From Nomia melanderi (lineage: Eukaryota > Arthropoda > Insecta > Hymenoptera > Halictidae), in assembly GCF_051020985.1 (NCBI RefSeq), contig NC_135003.1, positions 4,240,001-4,304,000 of the forward strand: a stretch of 64,000 nt of DNA, read 5' to 3'. This document shows positions 48,971-60,860 of this stretch, piece after piece. The translations under genes and the position numbers were made by a program. Every line of letters begins with the position of its first letter. The first letter of the stretch is position 1. Below the pieces are notes generated by a model. That model was not told the DNA's origin. It ran no database searches and was given only the letters and a program-made list of their open reading frames with translations.

Positions 48971-50374
48971 TCATGGAATCCAAGTAGCTCATTCATCATA
49001 AAAATTAAGAAAGAATACACTTTAAAATATTTAATTTCTAATACTGATAAACAGTTTTTTATTCTGGTAATTACATAAACAATTTTCTATTTTAATAATT
49101 ACTTTAGTAGTTACTTACTAGTTTACCTGTTGTTATATTACTTTAAATTTTAGTCTTTTTAATGATTATTCAATAATTTTGAAATGAAAATATTCAATCA
49201 CATTGTTTCGTATTTATTTGTGGCGATAACTTTTCATGCCCTATTTGATTTAATAATATTTTAAAAAAAGATAAATATAAAATAAATAATTTTAAATATT
49301 TGTTATTTATCCTTTTATAATTTAATATGTTTGGTATTAACAATAAAAGTAGCTTTTTGTTCCGAATACACCGACCGAAATTTTCAAGCTATGAGAAAAG
49401 ATGATGAGATTATTTTACGAGGAACGAAATTACTCTCTCACGTTATAAGGGTTAAATAGGGCCGACACGCCGATGAATTTCTGATATGGGTCGCGGCTGA
49501 TATGATTATGATAATGAGGAACTGCCAGTTTTGCAAACTGTTCGCTGGATTCTCACGATCCATCTGAAATGGATCTCAATGGAACAGTTTATTCAAAACA
49601 GTTATAACAATTTAGTATTTAAAAACATTTTAATTTATCATTTGCAATTATAATAAAATTTACAACTATGTAACAACTTAGTATATTTGAAAATATAGTA
49701 ATTTCAAATGATTATAATATCGAGTTATTCTCGATGTAGACATTTCGAACTAAATTTAAGACACAAATATGAATATTATTAATTTCTTTGAAATAAAAAG
49801 AAATTACTGTTCCTCTCAATATTTTGATATTCTTTCTTCTTCTAGAAGAATTTTTCTTATTTTTTCTTCTAGCAAATTATTGAAAAATAATTTTTACGTA
49901 AAGCGAAGAGTTAATTGTATGTTATCAATGACTGGTTATTAGACTGATACAACAGTAAATTCTCATTGGAAAAGTAATTGATATAGAAAATGAATAATAC
50001 TAGTATCATCTACGGTAATAGGAGTATCCTTACAAGGGAATTTCAATTTTATAAATTAATATTTTTAAACTCTCAAAACCCAAAAACTACATTTAATGAT
50101 TGGTGGTTCTGATGAAACTTTCCTTCGAATAAATAATATAACATTTTAATTACCAATCCCTTAAATATCTTTATACATACTTTATTTTTATAATATCTTT
50201 ATCTATACACTTTAACCTTTTATGACCCTACGTCAATACACACTCGACATTCAAGTTTTACTATAATTATTTATAACATCATAATCACATCATACATAAG
50301 TATAATTTCCGTACTTCTCAAATACTCTCAATAAATTTGTCCAATGTCACCCCAATGTGTAAATTTCAATTAAA
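48971..50374. other. AT-rich spacer
   Basis: No gene or repeat recognised. Confidence 0.5.
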
Positions 50375-50378
50375 TTAA

Positions 50379-50628
50379 CCCCTTGCTCCATGATGTCTTC
50401 CATGACCATCCTTACTAATAGTAAATTGTCATTAATAATTTACTACAAATTAAGAACAGCTTCACATTAATCTACATCTGCGTTTACTTCAAAGCATAAC
50501 AGTCGATAACAGAAAAACAACACTCAATTCAAGCTCAAAAGAATTAAGTAACATTTACTTCCATTAACTTCCATTTGAGATTCTCTTCGCGAGTCTGACA
50601 GGACATTCTGGATACTTACGGCAAGGAG
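50379..50628 (+). mobile_element. E-family TTAA MITE (250 bp)
   Basis: TTAA at 50375-50378 and 50629-50632. Left CCCCTTGCTCCATGATGTC, and right end, inverted, CTCCTTGCCGTAAGTATCC. Internal AAAGCATAACAGTCGATAAC is shared with 43301. Confidence 0.88.
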
Positions 50629-50699
50629 TTAAGTAACATCGATACAAATTCCAAAGCGAAAAACCAAGAGTACTTCATTCCTTGAAGAATTAAAAACTA

Positions 50700-51610
50700 A
50701 GCCAACCGTTGAGAATTAACTACCGGCGACCATCTCTCTTATCAGCGTCTAATCGCAGTCGCGTCGTCTCAACAGAAAACACCTCATATATAGAAGCGGT
50801 ACAACAATCTCCTTCGTTTTTTTCTTTTCATGAACGCGCCGATCCACCGGTTTTACAGGGCCATCATAGGTAACAGCAATTTCAACTGCGTAGGGATCAA
50901 GCGTGGTCGTCCGGTAATGTTTTGCCGTGTGGCGAAGAAAATTTCCGCGTTCCGAGCGACGAGGAATCCGCGGTGGTTGGTGTTGTTGACGCGGGCTCAA
51001 ATAATCTTGTTATAGTGGCCGGCGTGGTAGCCAGTGTCAACCCCTTTTTTCTCCGGACGCACGTGCATTGACATGTACCATCTGGTCGCTGGATGTCGTC
51101 GTATAGCAATTGAACGTAATGATATTCTGGTACCATGCGAGTTACGTCGCCCATTCTCCATCTCATTCCCCCACAAGCGCTCACTCACCTCGTCTTTCTC
51201 CCTCTAACCCCTTGTTCGATCTAGCTCTCTTCATCTCTCGCTTTCCTTCCCTCGATCGTTCTCTCCCACTCTCTCTCCTTGTCGCCTATAGCGGCTGTTA
51301 GCCAGCGTGTTGGCCATTGACCGACCTTCGCAGTTGAACTGTGCCGCGAGAAGATAGAAGTTGCTCCTTTCTCTCGATTCCCTCTTTCTCTCTGTCTCTC
51401 CTCTCGGTCACCATGTCTCTTTGTCTCTTTCGTCCCCGCGGCGGAACGCACGCACGCGTTAAAGAATGCCCCTGGTGGTACGCACAGAGGAACCAAAGAA
51501 GTTCTTCTTCCTGGCTCGTGGGACCTAGGGATCCCTAGGATTGACGATCCTCTATGGTAGCATACACCGCCTGCTACTTGGTCGCTAGCGCAACGACATA
51601 GAGACAAGAA
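50700..51610. promoter_or_regulatory. CpG-rich, pyrimidine-rich promoter-like island
   Basis: The largest CpG-dense block in the second half of the window. Positions 51140-51290 and 51360-51420 are rich in CTCTC and TCTCTC on the plus strand (GAGAG on the other), as in many insect promoters and 5' leaders. Several overlapping frames on both strands have no recognised domain. It may be an alternative promoter or enhancer. Confidence 0.4.
51330..51363 (+). promoter_or_regulatory. possible Inr plus DPE core promoter
   Basis: GCAGTT at 51330-51335 matches the TCAGTT-type initiator at five of six bases (A+1 = 51332). AGTTG at +28 to +32 matches the DPE pattern RGWYV at the exact required spacing. 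Both motifs are short, so chance is a real alternative. Confidence 0.25.
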
Positions 51611-52110
51611 AGGTTTTGCTACATGTTTTGTTCATAATCTTGATTGCTTACGTGTAAGTGTATTGACGAATAGAGAATTCTAATCGAAAATGAGAGAAAA
51701 TGAAGACTGATCATTTAGGCCTGCATTCCATAGCCTAGTTATCTAGTGGTAGAAGCATTGACTCTATAAAATCGTTTAGAATTTATTGTTTCTATAGAAA
51801 TTCTTTGGTTTTAACATAAATATAAAAAATTTGGATTTAAATAACGTACCTCCTTCATGATCCTACAGCTTTTATTAGATGGGTCCGTCCATCATTTGAT
51901 CGTTGGACAGCAGAAAGACAAGGAGGGTTTCTGCCTATATGTTTTGTTTATAGTCTTGATTGGTCACGTGTAAGTGTATTGATGAATAGAGAATTCCCAT
52001 CGAAAATGAGAGAAGAGGAAAACTGACCACGTAGATCTGTATTCCTCAGCCTAACGATTAAATGGTAGATTGATTACACAGTCTTCACGGTTCTGCGGTT
52101 TTCATTAGAT
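51596..52110 (+). repeat. old tandem segmental duplication, offset about 316 bp
   Basis: 51596-51766 and 51912-52075 align: ATGTTTTGTTCATAATCTTG / ATGTTTTGTTTATAGTCTTG, CACGTGTAAGTGTATTGA, AATAGAGAATTC and TCGAAAATGAGAGAA. The following TTATTAGATGGGT / TTCATTAGATGGGT blocks also recur. Divergence of roughly a quarter of bases suggests considerable age. Confidence 0.85.
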
Positions 52111-53560
52111 GGGTACAAACCGTTGTCACCCGTATCGCTGATCGTTTTGTTGATTATCTTCCGATGTCGTCAAGGGTCTGACGGCCTGTATAGAGGGACT
52201 AATGGGATTTCTGGAGTTATCGGATCAACGAGATTAAACCCGATCTGTTTAATAACATATACTTTTATATGATTTAACGGGCTTCGGACGGAGGATTTTT
52301 GTAGTCGGTGATGGATAGTGATAGATGGGGCTTCGTGGATTTATCAGTGGTACTTGTTACCACCCTTGGATTAGGGGTAGGTAAATTTTGTTTCAAATGA
52401 ATATAAAGAATTATGAGTTGAAATAATTTATGTTAATTTATTATTGTAAAAATATCTAGTGGTGGCAAAGTAAAATTTTTCGAATGTAATTTAGAGGGAT
52501 TTAAGGTAAAAAGGAGTGTATTTTTTCTAATAATAATTTGAATATATTTTACATATAAAATTCCAATATAAACGACTGATGTTTCATTTAATAATGCATT
52601 ATATTTTATTGTGTTTGCTACATATTTACCTGATAAAAATGCGTAAAGATTCACAGACTAGTTATTAGTTATCAGTTATAGTCATAAAAATACTGTATTT
52701 AGTCACTGTAAAGCATATATTTTTATTATTAGCCATTTTTATAGGTTAAAATCGCGAAAAATTGACATTTTCCTTATTCGAATTTTTTTATTCAAGTGAT
52801 CTACTTTATGTCGAAGCTACTTGGCAGAATTCCTGACTCGAATGGATGATCCGTCAGAAAAGGAATGATTACTTAAGGACACTCTAGCATCTTGCACTAC
52901 TTAAACAGTTTCTTCTGAAACAGATACGGGATTAACCTTGTGAACTGGAAACGTGTCTGCAGACTGTAAGCAATTTCTTACAATTTACCCTAACTTAAAC
53001 TAAAGTTCCCGGCGTGCTGTTCATCCCTTTTTAAAGGCGTCTGATCTTTTATTCATAAAACAAGTTAACTGCGCGTTACAGTGTAAAATGTCCTGTTTTT
53101 TGAAGTCAAAGATCAAACAACAATTATTTACCGTTTATACAGTTATTTTAATCATTTCCAATACAATATAGTAGCATAATTTATTTATTGTTGAAGTAAA
53201 TGTCATACAAGCAAATTATGTTTTAAAAAATCTTATATAATGCACTAAAATTTATAGCTCCTTTAGGATAGATATAATTTTACAAATAAACGAACTAAAA
53301 TTTTTAAAAACTCTTCAAATAGCCATAAATGATGTATCCCCTCTACAGTCTCCATGATTTCTTATCGTGATAGAAAATAACTCATCTCAGAAAAACACAA
53401 ATTCCCCTGCCCATTTTTCTTCAGTTAAATTCATCATAAAAGTAGTAAGATATCCGGTTGCCAGCTCTTGTTCATCCATCCTCAAAAATAAACTTAGCAC
53501 CAAGAGTAAATACCATCGAGTAAAATCCATTGAAGAAGACACTTTGATATGGAACATAAA
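52111..53560. other. GC-richer tail then AT-rich spacer
   Basis: 52111-52380 is moderately GC-rich without a frame of note; the rest is AT-rich. No gene recognised. Confidence 0.45.
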
Positions 53561-53830
53561 CGGCTATAGGTAACCGATCGCTTAACGGATAGCGCCTAAA
53601 AATGCACTCTTCACTCGCGTGTCCTTTAGATTACGAGACCGATAGCTATCGTCACACCTTGTCCCCTACAGCTTTCCTCTTCATTAGATTAAATAGTTGT
53701 CAAACAAGTATTATGGCGTAGCTGATTAATGAGAAGAAAACCCCATTAAAAAAATCGTCTCCAGTTTATAGGATGTTACTTAGCAGTTTCCAGGTGACAG
53801 GTGATACACTAGTCTTATAATACAAGCTAC
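53561..53830. other. GC-richer patch with first copy of a duplicated segment
   Basis: 53688-53779 is similar to 54505-54599 (TAGTTGTCAAACAAG / TACTTGTCAAACGAG, GATTAATGAGAAGAAAA / GATTAACGAGAAGAAAA, ATCGTC). The two lie 817 bases apart in the same orientation. Confidence 0.65.
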
Positions 53831-54242
53831 CTATTCTCAACGGTTTCTATTGTATTCTTTATTGAATTATATATTTTTCAATTGCCTTTTTAAACATTTC
53901 TTAACAATAATCGCAAAATAATGTCAATTTTTCAAGGAATCCATAAAAGTAAGCTTTATTAACGTTCAAAAAGAAAAACATTATTCTCTATAAACTTTAA
54001 CGACTGCAAGACGTTAATCATGAAGTTGCATTAGCTGCTTATAGGTATGTTATCAATATGCTATAGTAGCCTAGCTCAAAAACGAATGCCTTATCTTCTA
54101 TATGTAGAATTTCTGAAAATAGTACACAAAGTTTTATACTGCTAAGACTGGAACCGAAACGACAATTTCACTAAAATTAAAATAAGCAGATGGAAATCTT
54201 TGCTGCAATGGAAACTGTCATCAACAGCCGCTTATCTCATTC
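53831..54242. other. AT-rich spacer
   Basis: No gene or repeat recognised. Confidence 0.45.
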
Positions 54243-54246
54243 TTAA

Positions 54247-54490
54247 CCAGTTAACTGCGTCTGACGAGTATACACGTCATCTTAAAGCTTGAAACGATAT
54301 TGATTCTTTCAACCATGAATTTTCTACTTTTTTCAGATAAACATATAATTCTTCTTTGTTTTGCTTTGGTTTCTCATTCAGATATACCCTGGGTGCATTC
54401 GTTCTGTGTTTGACGAGTAAACACTTTATTTTTTGATTTTATTGCCCGCAAAACGAGAAACTTTTGGAACTAAATTCCGCAGTTAACAAG
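54247..54490 (+). mobile_element. A-family TTAA MITE, long form (244 bp)
   Basis: TTAA 54243-54246, start CCAGTTAACTGCGTCTGACG, end CCGCAGTTAACAAG before TTCA (mutated TTAA). Internal 26-bp subrepeats are at 54255-54280 and 54404-54429, 149 bases apart. Confidence 0.92.
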
Positions 54491-54504
54491 TTCATTCTCC
54501 GTGT

Positions 54505-54599
54505 ATTAAATACTTGTCAAACGAGAATTACGACGTGGAGGATTAACGAGAAGAAAAGTCCGTAAAAATAGAATCGTCCGCGTCGTATAGAAAGTTAAT
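54505..54599 (+). repeat. second copy of the 53688-53779 segment
   Basis: Direct repeat described at 53561. It lies immediately right of the A-family element, so that MITE separates the two copies. Confidence 0.65.
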
Positions 54600-55400
54600 T
54601 TGCGGTTCACGCATAACAGCTGACATGTCCGCTGTCCGGAGCTCTAACAGCCCCATAATACGCGGCCCGTTATGGTAGTTTCGTCCCCACTGTCTCCGGT
54701 GTGTCCATCATTTATACAGGAGCAGTTCGAAGTCGAACAAAACCATTGATAGAGGGTTTACGCTGCGGTTCAAGGTGCCGCTAACTAAGTAGCTGCAAAC
54801 TCTGAAGAATAAGCTAAACGTGACCGGTTTACCGTCGGATCCAACCGTAGCTCGTTAATCGTCGGCATCGGCTCGTATTTCTAGCGTAACTGCTCGCCTC
54901 CAGTAATGGTGTTTCTTTTCGGTGTTGGTTAGTGGATGCTACGCTCCTATGGATCAACTTATGACGCCGGGTCGTCTCCATTGGTGCCGGTTTTTATCAG
55001 GTGACCGGTACGCTGGCCTATTTGCAATAACGCGCGATCGCCCGTCGATTCTACCTCGTAAGTCGTCCGATATAATTGTTCCTTAATGGCCGTCGTGGAT
55101 CGCACGTAGTTACGTCGTCGATTTATGATAATCCATTGACGGAACCGTGATTGGCTGGAGGATTCACTACTAGAGGATGTCCCTGTCTCTCTCCATCCCC
55201 CTCGTTCTCTTTCCCCTTTGTTTTTCTCTCAATCTTTCTTCACTGTTCCCTGGTCTCTGTGACCCCTTCCGTTAACCGGAAGCGACGACGCGATTACATT
55301 GTTTTCTCATCAACCGATTATTTCCATTGAACGCTGAACGAGGACTCATGAATATCGACCGATTCGATAAGATGTTGCGTGCTATTTTAACGATCTAGCC
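54600..55400. promoter_or_regulatory. GC-rich island with pyrimidine-rich block
   Basis: CpG-rich with TCTCTCTCCATCCCCCTCG near 55180-55205, very like the promoter-like island at 51 kb. No domain-bearing frame. Confidence 0.35.
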
Positions 55401-57000
55401 TTACTTTGTTTCATTGTTGAATTGTTTTGTTGAGCTATGTGCGAATAGAGTTGAATGCAATGGAAATTTGTTGGGAGTATATTATTGAGATAGATAGTTA
55501 TTATTAGGCTGTGGATTTTTATGCACCCATGGGGAATTTAAAGGTGCGGAATTGTATACAATGCATGTATTATAAAGAAATATGCGGAATATCTGAAATT
55601 TGATCATTTTTGTAACACTTATTGGGAAGAACGATTTTCTATCGTGATTCTATTTTTTTACTTGTATTTTTAAATATTTGAATTTGTGCGAAGATATACA
55701 ATTTAGTTATTATCTATGATAAGTTAAATATCAATAAGTTTGGATTATATTATGATACATTGTTTTCGAATATTTTTTATGGTTGTGTGAAAAATTCATT
55801 TAAGTGCTATCCTTGTAGATACTCCATTTTTATTTTTCAGACGCGTATAAGTATAATTTGAATTACTGTTTCTTTTAATGTGATCTTTTTATAGTGTTTT
55901 ATAGTGTTTAAAATGATCGATCAATCGTTTACTTGCAATAACTGACTTTGAAGTTACAGATACAAAATTTTGTTTTTGAAACAATGAAACTTTAATACTA
56001 TGTGATAGTAATAGGTTTCGATAGTGGTATCAGTCTCTGTAAATAAATTGTGATTCACTAATAGTGAGATAAGTTTATGATGCATAGTGGGAAAGAAAGA
56101 AAAAAAATCGAAATAAAATTGATATGGAACTAGATGCTAGAGCGTTTTCAGGATTCTAAGAATGTTAAATATACATACTTTTGAAGTGCTTTCGATGTAA
56201 AAATAAAAATATAAGACAATCAAAATGTATTTAGTTTGCTGGAACAAGGTGACACTGTTATAGTGCATGCTAGTACACAAACACTAACAAAAACCTATAA
56301 AGTACAAACGAAACTATAGGAATGTGAGCAGTCGAGTTAATCACGAAACAAATAATTTTAACTTGATTTGAATTTTTTAAATTTTGTTCACAAAAATGTT
56401 AACTTACATAAACTTCCACTGTGTGCTGATAAACAAGATCAATTAAACTCTTCGAGAATATCAAATTTCAATATTTTCATTTCCAATGAGTTCTTTTTAT
56501 CTTTTAATTATCATATTCCTATTATTTTATTTATTATTTTCAATATTAACAATATCAATAATATTAACATTAGTGACTATGTAGTACATTTAATAATATT
56601 AAATAAATGAGTCTAGTACCATTTGTGTACATTATATTATAATTTTACAAAAATATCTCTTATTTTATTCCTCGTTACAAATTGAATTTTTCTTTGTCCA
56701 TTTGAACGTCACGATAGTAAAAATGTATCTTCCTGTTAAAAATAAAATTGAAGACTGTAACCTTGAAAAAGTATCCTTTTTCATCTACATATAGAAGATT
56801 AATCAATTATTCCAAACCAATATCATTTGATAAAATTGTTAAATGGAAAAAGTGGCAGGATGGTATATTAGTTCGTTATCAACGCAATCGTGCTCGTATC
56901 CTATAAAATTACAATGTTATCTGGCGCAGGAAAAGGATCAGATATATATCGACTGTACCAACATAAGTCAGGACTTCGATGACTTTACAATGTAACAATA
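55401..57000. other. AT-rich spacer
   Basis: No gene or repeat recognised. Confidence 0.5.
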
Positions 57001-57345
57001 TTCATTTAATATCTCTTCGTTTAGCGATTGAAACATTTGTCTTTACCGTTTGATGATTAGCGGCAAGGTGAAAATCGATTTCTTCATCAAATGGGTTTCT
57101 CGGAGCAACATTTTTTCGAGATATTTACCAGGGTTGATTACACGGTGCCACGGAAGAATAATATGCGCTGACGATACTGCAAATTTAGCCGGATATGCAC
57201 ACATATATCGACCGGAAACACGAGTAGCCCGAAGGCGGCCATTTGTTCTGTGAGACGCACCGTTTGCTCGATGACTCTGAACAGGTGTAAGCAACTTAAA
57301 TGGATCTGAAGCTATTGCTCCTTATCTTGGTCGTTTAACTAACGT
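57001..57345. other. GC-richer island
   Basis: Two opposite-strand frames overlap (57050-57253 plus, 57043-57294 minus). Neither has a recognised domain. Possible regulatory element. Confidence 0.35.
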
Positions 57346-57349
57346 TTAA

Positions 57350-57565
57350 CCCTTTAAATGTTTATATCGGTTATACACTCGTCATGAAAAATGGCAATTC
57401 TTTATTTTACTACGAGTATATTCATTACGAAAAAATAGCAATTTTTTATTTTACGACGAGTATACTCGTTACGAGAAGATGGCAATATTTTATTTTATAA
57501 CGACGATGCTCGTCATAAAAAGATGGTAATTTTCTGTTTTATAACGAGTATGCTCATCATGGAGA
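57350..57565 (+). repeat. 44-bp tandem repeat, four units plus remnant
   Basis: TTAA (57346-57349) and CCCTTTAAATG precede units at 57378-57420, 57421-57464, 57465-57508 and 57509-57552. Each carries ATGGCAAT / TTTATTTTA and ends ACGAGTATR. Unit junctions read ACGAGTATACTCGT, a perfect palindrome at 57465. The TTAA plus CCCTTT start suggests the array began inside a piggyBac-like element; the far end was not found. Confidence 0.9.
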
Positions 57566-58949
57566 AAAAAATTTACTTTTGCTATTGAAAGTAAAATTTA
57601 GGTAAAACAAGAAGGATATTCATAATTTTAACACATTTTGAAATTATAATGGATTAAATATTGATAAACAAAATGCAGCAATTCCCTTAATAAATAAAAC
57701 CAATGATAAATTTCATTATTCAAATTGGTAATTTTTATCGACTAAAATATCCTTCCGCCATATAAAAATAAATTAAACTTTTAATTTTCAATTCCTCTGT
57801 TTCAGATATTCGATTATTTAATATAGAAACATTTTAGAAATATTTTTACTTTATTTTTAATATTATTAATTAATTACAGTTTTTATCTTACGAATAAAAT
57901 ATTTCTGAATCTTTAAACGATAAAACTATAATAAATGTAATAACATAAAATTTTCTTACAAATTCGATACAAAGGTTTATTATTTTGTTATAATTTATTA
58001 TAGGTATAGGAAGTATAAAAAAATCTAAGTCATTAAGAAATTATATAACGAAATGGATAATAAATGAGAATAACAAATTATAGCAAATAAATCGACGTCG
58101 TTAACAGACTACAGTAACATTTGTAACGGAGAAAGAAAAATTTGAAAGATTACAAGAAACCAGGAATTAGACGTTTTACCCGAGGAATTAACGTTCAGAG
58201 GAAAAGGTTCATTACAGCAGCGTCAGTGTGTGTTCAGAAAAAAGTAGAAATTAGAAAATTCCTCTCGGGTTTAAAGAAGACTCGATGATTCCAGGAGATT
58301 TACGGAATATTAGTCGAGCGTTGGGGACGTTCGTTCAGAATCTGAACTATGCATCGAAAGTGTTGAAACTTATGATATATAGAAGGTTTCGTAACTGTAC
58401 AGAGTACTGTAGAAGTCTAGTTCCTGCGTAGAAATATGTGAGAAAATACTTATGAATTTTTATTTTCGGATTCTTTAGGCACGCTTCTTCGATTGATGCA
58501 TGATGCCTTTTTATTAGGATTAATTTGATAGCTTTTAATGGATGCTTCTATCCTTTTGTAGGTTTCACGGTAATATACTTAGCTCTTTGGAGCACAGTGG
58601 GATAGAAAGTGTCCCTTCAGTTTAGTAATTGTAGGTGCACAGTGGGGTGTTTTTCATTTCACCGTAAAATACGAAGATGGTTCGAACTACAAAGATTTAT
58701 AAATAATACAGACATACAGGTTATTTTGAAACAAAATTTTGGTGTAACTAGACTTTTTGTACGTTTTAACATTCTGTATCTAGAGGAGCTAAATGGTAAA
58801 AATAAACGATAAAATGAAAATGAAAGACGATAAATTATATTACAATATTGTACTTCTTTTTTTAGTTTAAGAGAAGATGAATTTATTTAACAGGAGTTTT
58901 AAAACTTGTGTAATCTTTATCTAATATTGTTTCAAATGAATTGTTTCAT
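57566..58949. other. AT-rich spacer with a small GC-richer patch at 58.1-58.4 kb
   Basis: No supported gene. Confidence 0.45.
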
Positions 58950-59282
58950 ATTAATTAAAATAACAAAAAATTAAACTTAAAAAAACAAAGAAATTAATTT
59001 TGGTACCAATAGAAATGAATAGAAATTTCCACATTACATCACAATTTTAATTGTGAGTATTAGAGCGTATAACGAAACATGCTAAAATAAATTGCTAATA
59101 AAATTTTATTCCATCTACTAAAAAAGAGGAGAAACCATATTATACGTTTTTATTGAAATTAATTGCTTTGCGTTAAATCAAGTGAACGGCAAATTAAAAT
59201 AAAAAATTACAAAACATAAAATCCATTTTGGTACTAATAGAAATTATTATTAGTTTCTATATTGCATCACGGTCTACGAGCT
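58950..59282 (+). repeat. pair of diverged direct repeats, about 90-105 bp
   Basis: 58950-59057 and 59188-59280 share AATTAAAATAACAAAAAATT / AATTAAAATAAAAAATTAC, TTTTGGTACCAATAGAAAT / TTTTGGTACTAATAGAAAT, and CATCAC. No coding content. Confidence 0.6.
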
Positions 59283-59994
59283 TGGAGAACTGAAGCATTA
59301 CAGCTGCCTCATGAATTAATTTCCAAAATTCAATTAAAAATATGATAACGTCTTTATTCATGGTTTTTCGTATTATCAAAAATATATTCACAAAAAAAGG
59401 TAAAATCAACTATAAAATGGAAGAACTAAAACCATCAGAAACACTCAAATCATTATTCCAAATTATCTCGGGTTAATCACTTTTAGTACAAAATAGAAAA
59501 TTTCGAGTGTACTCAGGTTAACCCTAGATAACAAAACATTCGTCTAAATAGTCTACGACCTTCACCACATTTGCGAATTTGCATTTGGGAGCACACTTTT
59601 AACATATGCCAAGACTGCACGCTTGACTTTCGAATTTTTTTCTATTTTTTAATTAAAAACTAATGATACATATCTTAAGTAGCACTAGTTTGTTTGAAAT
59701 AAATTTGACAAGTAGAGTACTTCTGGGTGAAATGGCTCTAAGGGTAAAATGTTCCGACTTCGTTTAGATTTCCAAATATCTATATTTTCAATCGTTTCCA
59801 GCGATATATGGCATCTTATACAAAGATCTATTTAAACGTCCTTATATATATTTAATTTCAGTAATATCTTTTCTTTTAGTTAAGTTCTAACATTTATAAT
59901 GTAATAGTTCTTTTAAAAAGACTATGCCACCTCTCTCCGACTTACTCTATACAAATGTATATTTTCAATATTACAATTTTTAAATGTATACTAA
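59283..59994. other. AT-rich spacer
   Basis: GAGTGTACTCAGGTTAACCC near 59507 resembles the right end at 29777. Otherwise no repeat or gene recognised. Confidence 0.45.
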
Positions 59995-60213
59995 CACTAA
60001 ACCTACCGAGCAGTTAAATAGACTTTTTGAAATTTCTGTATAAAAACTCCAAGGGAGCAATTTATTCAGACTTTAATTGAGGTTCAATTCAGTTTGCACA
60101 TTGTTATATCAATTTCTTAAATAATTTCTCAGAGAAACGTCTGTTATCTTCTTAATAATTACAAACAGAAGAAATCAGGAATGGGCCATCTTGACCAGTC
60201 TGGTAATTTTACT
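59995..60213 (+). mobile_element. C-family TTAA MITE (219 bp)
   Basis: Left CACTAAACCTACCGAGC after CTAA (mutated TTAA). The right end, inverted, is AGTAAAATTACCAGACTGG before TTAA at 60214-60217. A TTGACCAGTC block near the right end is shared in part with 38143. Confidence 0.8.
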
Positions 60214-60369
60214 TTAAAGACATATATCTTTAATTTTTAGTCTACAAGTCGAATGTTTAGTTACAGAGCAACACTGACTAAAGTTTAATTATCTAGGCTC
60301 AAAGAGTCAAGTGGTTCTGATAAAAAAACAAGAAAAAAGTAAAAACCAATCCGTCGGCACAAAATGGTA

Positions 60370-60860
60370 TGAGAAGCACTGCCGCGGAGTATCGTACTTC
60401 GTTTGTCGCATGAAGTTCATTAAATTTCATTCAGAAGTCGCGTCTGACGAGTATTAATTGAATCGGAGCGCGTACGTCGGATCACGCGCCTCTCGACCAA
60501 GGAAGCTGAATGCCGACTGTGAGAAGATTGTCGGACCTCTCCTTGTGTTTTCCTTTCACCATCCCGGCCCCACCATACGTCGCGGTTACGTCTTTCTCCT
60601 TCGTCGTCGCGCCGTCGCGTTATCGTCGGCGAGCAACCGAGCGCCATCGTAATTTGTTCGAATTGCACGTACGCCAAGTTCCGCACACCAGACGACCCCG
60701 CGGTCGCTGGCCCGTTTCGTTAGATCCCCGAACATCGATTTAAAAATGGCAATACATACCGTGAAACATTCCCCCATTCTTTCCTCACCGTGAACCGAAA
60801 ATTCCAGAATACCGGCGCGTGCCGTTGCTTCGGTCTATTCGAGGATACTCGGATTTCTTC
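60370..60860. promoter_or_regulatory. CpG-rich island
   Basis: Very CpG-dense (CGTCGTCGCGCCGTCGCG near 60602). Arg-rich frames occur on both strands, which is a composition effect. Possible promoter or enhancer. Confidence 0.4.

Noticed and set aside
51729..51752. tRNA-like A box (TAGTGGTAGAA)
   Set aside because: No B box, no acceptor stem, and the second copy of the duplication does not preserve it.
53060..53090. CAAGTTAACTGCGCG resembling an A-family end
   Set aside because: No TTAA-bounded partner end or A-family interior follows.
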